From positions 1-20,835 of the forward strand of contig CALVPW010000073.1 in the NCBI GenBank assembly GCA_944354085.1: DNA of 20,835 bases, read 5' to 3'. Made by a program: the position numbers and the translations under genes. Origin of the DNA: an uncultured Clostridia bacterium (GTDB lineage Bacteria; Bacillota; Clostridia; Christensenellales; Borkfalkiaceae). Below, piece by piece: positions 13,889 to 19,837 of the stretch (its first letter is position 1; each line of letters opens with the position of its first letter). Below the pieces are notes generated by a model. That model was not told the origin of the DNA. It was given only the letters and a program-made list of their open reading frames with translations, and searched no databases.

Positions 13889-14848
13889 ATGAAAAGCGCG
13901 TACACGGAGTTGAAAAAGGTGCTCGCCGACCTCGGCGAAAAGACGGGCGTAGAAGTGCGCCTTGCGCCGCGCGGCGGGGAGGAAACGGCGTTTACGCTCG
14001 CCTACCGCGGCGAAGCGGTAAAAGCGTGGCTTAGCGGCAGCGGCGAGACGGCGCTGCGGGAGGCACGGCTCGTGCAGTATCTGGTAGAGAACGCCGATTC
14101 GCACACGCTCATCCCGCCCAAGGAGGAGGCACTGCGCACCATCCTTTTGGGGGAGGGCGGCGGCTGGTACGCCTTCCGTTTCATGACGAAGTTCAATCTT
14201 GCCGACGGGGTCTGCGTCGCCGTGGACGTCGTTCCCGATAAGCGCGTCGCGGAGGCGTACGCGCAGATCGAACGCACCGTTTCGGATACGCAGGATATGG
14301 CGGTGCGCATGGACGATACCCGCATCGCCGTGGTGCATTTTGCCGACGGCGAGCAGAGCGCCTATGAATTCGGCGTATTTTTGCGCAATTCGCTGTACGA
14401 AGAGCTGGGTATCCGCGCGAGCGTGGGCACGGGGTGCGAAGTGCGCTCGTTTTCGGAGATCGCGCGCTCTTATTTGCAGGCGGTGACCGCCGTGCGCGTG
14501 AGCGCCATCTTCAAAGGGGAGGGCGAGGTGCATTCCTACCGCGAGTATCTTCTCGTAAAGCTGCTCGAAGATCTTCCCAAGAGCCGCATGCAGGAATACC
14601 TCGATCAATTCCGCGCCGCGGATGCGGAAGAGGTCTTTGAGGACGAGGAGATGACGGAGACGGCGGAGGCGTTCCTCGAAAGCAGTCTCAATGTTTCGGA
14701 GACGAGCCGCAACCTCTTCATGCACCGCAATACGCTCATGTACCGCCTCGATAAGATCGAGCGCGTCACGGGGCTGAATATCCGAAAATTTTCGGACGCC
14801 GTCACATTCCGTATCCTTTCCGTCCTATATAAATTATTGCAGACGTGA
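13889..14848 (+). CDS. PucR/CdaR-type helix-turn-helix regulator
   Basis: 319 residues from ATG 13889, chosen because AAGGGGG ends 10 bases before it; ATG 13880 (three residues longer) is possible but too close to that site. The C-terminal domain is the PucR/CdaR-type HTH: FLESSLNVSETSRNLFMHRN followed by TLMYRLDKIERVTGLN, then a short helix. The middle (about 115-240) resembles the degenerate GGDEF-like domain of CdaR, including GIRASVGTGCEVRSFSEIAR. The N-terminal third is unassigned. Family members are transcriptional activators of sugar-diacid or other catabolic genes. No such genes are adjacent; the S41 protease gene follows by 14 bases, so they are co-transcribed. Confidence 0.82.
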   Translation: MKSAYTELKKVLADLGEKTGVEVRLAPRGGEETAFTLAYRGEAVKAWLSGSGETALREARLVQYLVENADSHTLIPPKEEALRTILLGEGGGWYAFRFMTKFNLADGVCVAVDVVPDKRVAEAYAQIERTVSDTQDMAVRMDDTRIAVVHFADGEQSAYEFGVFLRNSLYEELGIRASVGTGCEVRSFSEIARSYLQAVTAVRVSAIFKGEGEVHSYREYLLVKLLEDLPKSRMQEYLDQFRAADAEEVFEDEEMTETAEAFLESSLNVSETSRNLFMHRNTLMYRLDKIERVTGLNIRKFSDAVTFRILSVLYKLLQT

Positions 14849-14862
14849 AAGAAGGAGCGCCT

Positions 14863-16185
14863 ATGAAAGAAAAAAACGCCGCCCCGCAGCGGGCGCGTCC
14901 GCGCCGCGTTTGGCGCGTTTTGAGCGCCGCTTTAGCGCTTTTGCTGCTTGCCGCGGCGTTCGCGGCGGGCTGGCTCGTGTGCGGTTACCGCATCGACCCG
15001 CGCCTCAAACGGCTGGGCTGGATGATCGACACGCTCGAAGAGAATTATTATCACGCGGTGGATACCGACGCGCTTTACGACGAGCTTTACGATGCCGTCG
15101 TGCCCGATGCGTTTTCGCATCTGTATTCCGAGGAAGAATACGACGCGCTCGTTGCCGAGGGCGAGGGGAACAACGCGGGCGTCGGGATCAGCCTCGTATC
15201 CGATGCGGACGGCGCGCGTTTTTTCCGCGTGACGGAAAATTCTCCCGCCTGCCTTGCAGGGATCCGCGCGGGGATGTACCTTCTCGGCTGGGGAACGGAG
15301 GACGGCTCGCCCGTCACGGGGAGCGCCACCGAGCTCATCGGGTTCGTAAAAACGCAGACGCAGCCCTTTTATATTTACGCGGCGTGGGATGCGGGCGCGG
15401 CGCTTTCCGAGGAGAACGCCTACCGCGTGCAGGCGCGCGCATATAAAGCGGCATACTGCGTCTATCGCGACGGCACGGGGACGTTCGCCTTCCGCGGCGA
15501 GGAAAAAGCCGTCCTGCAGGACGTGACGCAGACGGCGGGCGCGCTCACGTCGCTCGCCGACGATACGGCGTATATCCGCCTCGACGCGTTCGACGGGAAT
15601 TGCGCCGCGGAATTCAAAGAGTGCCTGTCTTTGATGAAATCGCGCGGAAAAACGCATCTTATCCTCGATCTGAGGGGGAACGGCGGCGGATACATGGACG
15701 ATCTGCGCGCCATTGCCGCACATCTTTTACGCGATGCGTCCGAAAAACGCCCCGTGGTGGCGCGCGCCGTCTTCCGCAGCGGCGACGCGGTCGAATACCG
15801 CGCGTCGGGCAACGATTTTGCCGCATACTTCGGCAAGAACGGCAAGGTGACCGTGCTCGCGGATGAGAACAGCGCGTCGGCGTCCGAATGCCTGATCGGC
15901 GCACTCGTCGACTACGGGACGATCGCGTTTTCGGATATCTATCTTCGGCGCGCCGAAGACGGCGTCTGCCGCACCTACGGCAAGGGCGTGATGCAGTCCA
16001 CCTTTCCCGCGCCCGACGGCGGCGCGTTCCGCCTGACCGTTGCCGAGATCGTCTGGCCGCAGGGCAAGAGCATCCACGGCGTCGGCGTGACGCCCGCGGA
16101 CGGCGCCGTTCCCGTCGATGCGCCCGCGCTCGCGGGGGAGGAGGACGTATTTTTAGAGCAGGTGATCGCCGCGCTCGGCGCGTGA
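14863..16185 (+). CDS. S41 family C-terminal processing protease (CtpA-like)
   Basis: 440 residues from ATG 14863, which has GAAGGAG 5 bases upstream; GTG 14845 lies before this site. A basic N-terminus and one helix (about 17-40) anchor it to the membrane with the rest outside. A PDZ-like region spans about 100-175 (GVGISLV, ENSPACLAGIRAGMYLLG). The S41 core has LILDLRGNGGGYMDDL (266-281), the nucleophile loop DENSASASE (334-342) and the catalytic lysine K374 in TYGKGVMQS. Such serine-lysine proteases trim C-termini of envelope proteins and activate sporulation or stress signalling. The insertion between the Ser and Lys motifs is slightly longer than usual. The stop lies 2 bases from the convergent gene's stop, with no terminator between them. 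Confidence 0.92.
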   Translation: MKEKNAAPQRARPRRVWRVLSAALALLLLAAAFAAGWLVCGYRIDPRLKRLGWMIDTLEENYYHAVDTDALYDELYDAVVPDAFSHLYSEEEYDALVAEGEGNNAGVGISLVSDADGARFFRVTENSPACLAGIRAGMYLLGWGTEDGSPVTGSATELIGFVKTQTQPFYIYAAWDAGAALSEENAYRVQARAYKAAYCVYRDGTGTFAFRGEEKAVLQDVTQTAGALTSLADDTAYIRLDAFDGNCAAEFKECLSLMKSRGKTHLILDLRGNGGGYMDDLRAIAAHLLRDASEKRPVVARAVFRSGDAVEYRASGNDFAAYFGKNGKVTVLADENSASASECLIGALVDYGTIAFSDIYLRRAEDGVCRTYGKGVMQSTFPAPDGGAFRLTVAEIVWPQGKSIHGVGVTPADGAVPVDAPALAGEEDVFLEQVIAALGA

Positions 16186-16187
16186 GA

Positions 16188-16409
16188 TCATCCGATGCCA
16201 TCCAAAAATAATTCGAGCACCGTACGCGCGCCGTCCTTTTCGGGACGGCGCGCCGCGCGTTCTTGGACGGGCGGGTCGGCGGGCATGGCGAGCATGTGGG
16301 CAAAAAGGTCGCGGTTCTCGCGGTAAAAGCATAAAAAATTTTGCAGCGTCTGCCTGTGATCGCCGTCCGCGGCGAGCCAGAATACCAACAACAAGATCAG
16401 GGGTTGCAT
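16188..16409 (-). CDS. Small hypothetical membrane-anchored protein
   Basis: 73 residues from ATG 16409; ATG 16448 would add 13 residues of hydrophilic sequence, and neither has a convincing ribosome site. The N-terminus PLILLLVFWLAA is one membrane helix, followed by a short soluble part with TLQNFLCFYRENRDLFAHML and a basic, Pro-containing linker, ending LELFLDGIG. I do not recognise it. It lies divergent from another small gene and convergent with the S41 protease gene (2 bases apart). The coherent helix-plus-amphipathic pattern argues for a real gene, but the start is uncertain. Confidence 0.55.
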   Translation of the reverse strand: MQPLILLLVFWLAADGDHRQTLQNFLCFYRENRDLFAHMLAMPADPPVQERAARRPEKDGARTVLELFLDGIG

Positions 16410-16469
16410 ATCCCATCGTATGCAGTCACGCAGGTGCGGGTGCCGCATATGATGATGCGGGAGGCATCC

Positions 16470-16724
16470 ATGAAAGATCTGTTGCATTTTACGGACGGGG
16501 AGGACGGCTGGCTGGACGAAGCGCAGGCGCTCGCCGCCGCTTACGACGGAAAAAAACAGGCAGAACTCATCCGCGCCGTCTACGCCCGCGCGGCGGAAGG
16601 CAGGCGGAACGGCACGCTCACCGACGCGCAGATCGACGACTTTTGCGCGCGGCTTTCGCCCATGCTCGACGGCGGCAAACGCAAAAAGTTGTACGAACTC
16701 GCCGCGGCGCTCAAAAAGATGTAG
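16470..16724 (+). CDS. Small hypothetical protein, helical
   Basis: 84 residues from ATG 16470, preceded by GGGAGG at 16459-16464; earlier in-frame ATGs are upstream of this site and run through the divergent gene. The protein is soluble, charged and predicted helical, with the pattern KKQAELIRAVYARAAEGRRN, then GTLTDAQIDDFCARLSPML and a basic end RKKLYELAAALKKM. I do not recognise it, though it reads like a conserved clostridial family. Its 3' end overlaps the convergent cysteine desulfurase gene by 14 bases. Confidence 0.7.
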   Translation: MKDLLHFTDGEDGWLDEAQALAAAYDGKKQAELIRAVYARAAEGRRNGTLTDAQIDDFCARLSPMLDGGKRKKLYELAAALKKM

Positions 16725-17841
16725 CCGTTTTTGCGACCGCGCGCAGCGCGGAAAGCAGCGCGTGCACTTCGCGCATGCCCTGTTCGGGCGAAAAGGAGGC
16801 GCGCACCAGCCCCGCGGGGAAGGTTTGGAGCGCCTTATGGGCGAGCGGCGCGCAGTGCAGTCCGCCGCGTACGGCGATATTATAGCGTTCGGAGAGCAGG
16901 TCGGAGAGCTCTTCGGAAGGGATGCGCGTATGCGCAAATGCGCAGATGCCGCAGGGATCGGGCGAGGAGTATACGCGGAAACCGCGTATCTTCGCAATGC
17001 CCTCCGCCGCCGCCTGCGTGAGCGCGATGAGCTTTTTCGCCCACATGCCGCGCCGTTCTTTTACGAGGAGCGCGCCCTCGAACAGCGAACAGACGGCGGG
17101 ATAGGAGAGGGTGCCGCATTCGAGGCGGTCGGGATAAAAGGCGGGCATATCGAGCCGAAAGCTCTCGCTGCCCGTTCCGCCGAAGAGCACGGGATCGGGG
17201 CAGGCGCGCTCGGAAAAGAGCAGGGCGCCCGCGCCCTGGATCGCCTGCATCCCCTTGTGTCCCGCCAGCGCCAAAAAGTCGATGCCCGTCTCCCGCATAT
17301 GCAAAGGGAGATGCCCCGCGCCCTGCGCGCCGTCCACCGCAAAGAGGACGCGTTCGGGAAGGCGCAGGCGGATGGCGTCGAGGTCGGGCGCGAGCCCCGT
17401 CACGTTGGAGGCGGACGTGATGCAGCACAGTCTGGTCTCGGGACGGACGAGGGACGCCACCGTATCGGGCAGGAGCTTCCCGTCCACGAGCGGCACCACC
17501 GAATACGTGACGCCCATCGTCTTTTTTGCGTGTTCGAGGGGGCGGAGCACGGCGTTGTGTTCCAAACAGCTCACGACGGCGTGATCGCCTGCGCGCAGCG
17601 TGCCCAAGATGGCGATGTTCAGCGCTTCCGTACAGTTTTTTGTAAAGACGACGCGCTCAAAACTCCCGCCGAACAGCTCCGCGAGCAGCTTGCGGCAGGC
17701 GAGCACGCGCTCTGCGAGCGCGATCGAACGCTTGTGTCCGCTGCGGCCGGGGTTGGCGCACGCCTTCATGGCGGCAAGGACGGCGCCCTGCACGGCGGCG
17801 GGTTTTTCGCCGCCCGTCGCGGCGTTGTCGAGATAGATCAT
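16711..17841 (-). CDS. Cysteine desulfurase family protein (EF2568-type, class V aminotransferase)
   Basis: 376 residues from ATG 17841 (ATG 17847 adds two). PLP enzyme that would remove sulfur, or selenium, from cysteine or selenocysteine to an active-site persulfide. Seen: N-terminal IYLDNAATG, SCLEHNAVLRPLE with H95, SASNVTG, FAVDGAQGAGH with D170, the PLP lysine K196 in LAGHKGMQ, and the catalytic Cys330 in RGGLHCAP. The short RGGLHCAP loop is typical of the EF2568 group rather than of IscS. It is divergent from a DUF3343 Se/S-carrier-like gene, a pairing that supports sulfur or selenium delivery. No Shine-Dalgarno is visible; a TATATT six bases before ATG 17841 raises the possibility of a leaderless transcript, but no good -35 is present. 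Confidence 0.92.
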   Translation of the reverse strand: MIYLDNAATGGEKPAAVQGAVLAAMKACANPGRSGHKRSIALAERVLACRKLLAELFGGSFERVVFTKNCTEALNIAILGTLRAGDHAVVSCLEHNAVLRPLEHAKKTMGVTYSVVPLVDGKLLPDTVASLVRPETRLCCITSASNVTGLAPDLDAIRLRLPERVLFAVDGAQGAGHLPLHMRETGIDFLALAGHKGMQAIQGAGALLFSERACPDPVLFGGTGSESFRLDMPAFYPDRLECGTLSYPAVCSLFEGALLVKERRGMWAKKLIALTQAAAEGIAKIRGFRVYSSPDPCGICAFAHTRIPSEELSDLLSERYNIAVRGGLHCAPLAHKALQTFPAGLVRASFSPEQGMREVHALLSALRAVAKTATSF

Positions 17842-17872
17842 ATGCATAATATACGAAGGGGAGGAAGCGAAC

Positions 17873-18115
17873 ATGACGATGTTGGCTGTTTTTCGTTCGC
17901 GCGCGCAGGCGCTCGACGCGCTTTCCGCGCTCCGCAGCGCAGGCGTGCCCGCAAGAGCCGTTTCCACCCCGCGGGAGGCGGGCGTCGGGTGCGGCGTTTC
18001 GCTCGCGTTCGGCGACGCGCTCTTCGCGCGGGTGCAGCGCATCCTCCTGCGGCGGCGGGATACGGCGTTTTGGGGATATCTTCGCGCGTGCGGCGGGACG
18101 TATCTGCGCGTATAA
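17873..18115 (+). CDS. DUF3343 protein, putative Se/S carrier-like
   Basis: An 80-residue cytoplasmic protein matching the DUF3343 (PF11823) pattern: an N-terminal strand TMLAVFRS, a helix, then RSAGVPARAVSTPRE and the cysteine motif GCGVSLAF with Cys40. Members are small carriers proposed to take a persulfide or selenide from a desulfurase; Cys40 is the expected acceptor. A good ribosome site AGGGGAGGAA precedes ATG 17873. It is transcribed away from the desulfurase, 31 bases from that start. The family link is by motif and context, and function is inferred. Confidence 0.75.
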   Translation: MTMLAVFRSRAQALDALSALRSAGVPARAVSTPREAGVGCGVSLAFGDALFARVQRILLRRRDTAFWGYLRACGGTYLRV

Positions 18116-18116
18116 C

Positions 18117-18145
18117 TTGCTTTTTTGCAAAAAATATAGTATGAT
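18117..18145 (+). promoter_or_regulatory. Promoter of nth, placed for a leaderless transcript
   Basis: TTGCTT (18117-18122), 17-base spacer, TATGAT (18140-18145). Only six bases lie between the -10 and ATG 18152, so transcription would begin at or next to the start codon. Confidence 0.7.
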
Positions 18146-18151
18146 AGGGGC

Positions 18152-18778
18152 ATGGAACACACCAAAGAGATCTTATCGGAATTGGAACGGCTGTACCCCG
18201 ACGCGGCGCCCGCGCTGCACTTTGCTTCGCCTTACGAGCTGCTCGTCGCCGTCATGCTCTCCGCACAATGTACGGACGAGCGCGTCAACAAGGTGACGGC
18301 GGAACTCTTCCGCGCATACAACACCCCGCAAAAGATGCTCACGCTCTCGCAGGAGCAGCTTGAACAAAAGATCTTTTCGTGCGGGTTTTATCACAACAAA
18401 GCGGCGCACATCCTCTCCGCTTCGCGCGATATCATGCAAAAATTCGGCGGCGAAGTGCCGTCGACGCAGGAAGAGCTCTGTACGCTCGCGGGCGTGGGGA
18501 GAAAGACGGCGAACGTCGTGTACGCGTTCGCGTTCGGCGGCGACGCCATCGCCGTGGATACGCACGTTTTCCGCGTCTCCAACCGCTTGGGGCTCGCCGC
18601 AGGCAGCACGCCCGATAAGGTGGAGGCGGGGCTCTGCGCCGTCATCCCCAAAGCGCAGTGGTCGCAGGCGCACCATTGGCTCATCTATCACGGGCGGCGG
18701 GTATGCCATTCGCAAAAGCCCGACTGCGCGCATTGCACGCTCGCGCCGCTGTGCGCGTATCATCAAAACAACGCATGA
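18152..18778 (+). CDS. nth: Endonuclease III
   Basis: A 208-residue base-excision repair DNA glycosylase/AP lyase that removes oxidised pyrimidines. The helix-hairpin-helix LAGVGRKTANVV carries the catalytic Lys118; Asp136 is in VDTHVFRV; the [4Fe-4S] cluster ligands are Cys185, 192, 195 and 201 in the C-x6-C-x2-C-x5-C spacing. It aligns with E. coli Nth from its first residues, so ATG 18152 is the correct start. There is no Shine-Dalgarno at proper spacing (GGGG is only 1 base before ATG), fitting a leaderless mRNA. The hairpin at 18785 lies 6 bases after the stop. Confidence 0.97.
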   Translation: MEHTKEILSELERLYPDAAPALHFASPYELLVAVMLSAQCTDERVNKVTAELFRAYNTPQKMLTLSQEQLEQKIFSCGFYHNKAAHILSASRDIMQKFGGEVPSTQEELCTLAGVGRKTANVVYAFAFGGDAIAVDTHVFRVSNRLGLAAGSTPDKVEAGLCAVIPKAQWSQAHHWLIYHGRRVCHSQKPDCAHCTLAPLCAYHQNNA

Positions 18779-18784
18779 ACGATG

Positions 18785-18812
18785 CCTCCTTTGCACATAT
18801 TGGCAAAGGAGG
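18785..18812 (+). promoter_or_regulatory. Hairpin that buries the ribosome binding site of the CotF-like gene (possible nth terminator)
   Basis: CCTCCTTTGC (18785-18794) pairs perfectly with GCAAAGGAGG (18803-18812) across an 8-base loop. The right arm is exactly the AAAGGAGG ribosome site for ATG 18820. ATCTTTTA follows, only four T, so as a terminator it is weak. Confidence 0.85.
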
Positions 18813-18819
18813 ATCTTTT

Positions 18820-19014
18820 ATGTCAGCTCTTACGCAACGTGAATTGGCGTCGCTCGCACATTTATTGTCGGGCGAAGAACTTGCCTGCAAAAAGGCGTCG
18901 GTATACGCGAATACCCTCACGGACGCGGCGCTCGCCGCCGCCATGGACGAAGTCTCCCGCGCGCATGCCGCGCATTTTTCGGCGCTTTTGGCGCTCGTCG
19001 GGGGCAAGGAATGA
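18820..19014 (+). CDS. CotF-like small helical protein (spore coat family)
   Basis: 64 residues from ATG 18820, with AAAGGAGG 7 bases upstream. Two amphipathic helices: LTQRELASLAHLLSGEELA, then a YANTLTDAALAAAMDEV stretch and a final AHAAHFSALLALV. This is the ferritin-like, CotF/YhcQ type pattern (E/H positions facing a bundle) found in small spore-coat proteins. Assignment is by pattern and by its partner gene, which overlaps it by ATGA. Its ribosome site is enclosed in a hairpin. Confidence 0.65.
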   Translation: MSALTQRELASLAHLLSGEELACKKASVYANTLTDAALAAAMDEVSRAHAAHFSALLALVGGKE

Positions 19015-19313
19015 GACCCGCCAAGCGCGATATCTCCCTCAACGAACGCGACAGCCTGCGCGATCTTTTGGCGGCGGAGGACGCGCTCTTGCAGGGATAC
19101 GGCGCGGCGATCGCTTCGGCGGAGGGGGCAGCCATGCAAAAACAGCTGTTTTCGCTTTTTCGGGAGCTCGTAACGCTGCGCGGCGGCTTGCGGGAACATA
19201 TGCGCGCCCGCGGCTATGCGCAGGCAAAATACGCCTCGCCCGAGGAACGGAAGACGCTCTTCGAGACGGGTGAAAAGGCACAAAAACAGCTCGCGTCCAA
19301 AAAGCAGTCTTGA
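19011..19313 (+). CDS. CotF-like spore coat protein
   Basis: A 100-residue helical protein starting by ATGA overlap with the previous small gene. The pattern NERDSLRDLLAAEDALLQGY, then AIASAEG, LFSLFRELVTLRGGLREHM and RARGYAQAKY resembles CotF: D-LnDLL-K, Y--AI-EA, R--F, and an RGWY-type end. CotF is a small spore-coat protein of Bacillus. Together with the upstream gene this suggests a pair making a coat or ferritin-like bundle. Presence hints at an endospore-forming ancestor, not proof that this organism sporulates. Confidence 0.72.
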   Translation: MRPAKRDISLNERDSLRDLLAAEDALLQGYGAAIASAEGAAMQKQLFSLFRELVTLRGGLREHMRARGYAQAKYASPEERKTLFETGEKAQKQLASKKQS

Positions 19314-19338
19314 CAGCCCGCTCCTTCGGTGGTATAAT
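19310..19338 (+). promoter_or_regulatory. Consensus sigma-A promoter
   Basis: TTGACA (19310-19315, overlapping the upstream stop codon), 17-base spacer ending TGG (extended -10), TATAAT (19333-19338). It drives the tiny gene at 19373. Confidence 0.93.
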
Positions 19339-19372
19339 ATTTTTGTAACCAACGATAGGGGAGGAAGATCGT

Positions 19373-19522
19373 ATGAAAAAGCAGGAAAATCCCGACCGCG
19401 TCGATCAGGACGCTTACGACCGCGAACAGGACCGCAAAGAGCGCGAACGCGAATCCATCGCCGAGATGGCGGGCGAAGGCGCAGAGGAGGGAACGGGCGT
19501 TCAGACGGACGAGGAGCGCTGA
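19373..19522 (+). CDS. Small, highly charged hypothetical protein (49 aa)
   Basis: 49 residues from ATG 19373, with GGGGAGGAA about 6 bases upstream and a perfect promoter in front. It is almost entirely charged or polar (DRVDQDAYDREQDRKERERE, then an acidic Gly/Glu-rich end) and has no hydrophobic core, so it is probably disordered. Not recognised. The strong expression signals argue that it is a real gene; the composition fits a small DNA- or RNA-associated, or chaperone-like, protein, but that is a guess. Confidence 0.65.
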   Translation: MKKQENPDRVDQDAYDREQDRKERERESIAEMAGEGAEEGTGVQTDEER

Positions 19523-19568
19523 CGTATGCGCCGCGCGGGGATGCGCCATACTGTCTTCGGGAGGGCGT

Positions 19569-19679
19569 ATGGAAGATCTTCGCTACGCGCACAACGCGCA
19601 TTATTGTATGATCATGCCGCTCGACGAGGAAGAGGACGCAGCACAAAGCGCCTCGCTCGTTTCGGCAGGGCAGAGCTGA
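19569..19679 (+). CDS. Possible 36-aa peptide gene
   Basis: An open frame of 36 codons beginning MEDLRYAHNAHYCMIMPLDE, ending AGQS before TGA. A GGGAGGG lies just three bases before the ATG, closer than normal. It is 46 bases after the preceding small gene and ends 5 bases before a terminator hairpin, so it fits as a second gene of that transcript. Not recognised, and may be chance. Confidence 0.3.
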   Translation: MEDLRYAHNAHYCMIMPLDEEEDAAQSASLVSAGQS

Positions 19680-19683
19680 AAAC

Positions 19684-19724
19684 AGCCTGCGGCGCACGGT
19701 CTGCGCGTCCGCGGGCTCTTTTTC
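19684..19724 (+). terminator. Rho-independent terminator of the small-gene transcript
   Basis: AGCCTGCGG (19684-19692) pairs with CCGCGGGCT (19709-19717) with one G-T pair. The inner stem is continued by CGCA/TGCG, and CTTTTTC (19718-19724) follows. Confidence 0.8.
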
Positions 19725-19752
19725 GTTCTAAGCGGCGATCTCGGCAAAACGC

Positions 19753-19781
19753 TTGACAGCGCGGCAGAAATTTTGTAAAAT
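19753..19781 (+). promoter_or_regulatory. Sigma-A promoter of the Wzz-like gene
   Basis: TTGACA (19753-19758), 17-base spacer, TAAAAT (19776-19781). The leader includes the palindrome GCATGCGCATGC (19803-19814) before the AAGGAGG site at 19826-19832. Confidence 0.85.
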
Positions 19782-19837
19782 AGGATAGATGTTATTTGTT
19801 CGCATGCGCATGCGCGCATACGGGCAAGGAGGCGACC

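Noticed and set aside
13607..14725. Upstream extension of the minus-strand membrane-protein frame
   Set aside because: It would run through a perfect promoter (13674-13702) and antisense to the CdaR-like gene; ATG 13606 has a ribosome site.
16762..18144. Large plus-strand frame of 460 codons antisense to the cysteine desulfurase
   Set aside because: Shadow frame produced by GC-rich codons; the opposite strand shows every catalytic motif of a desulfurase.
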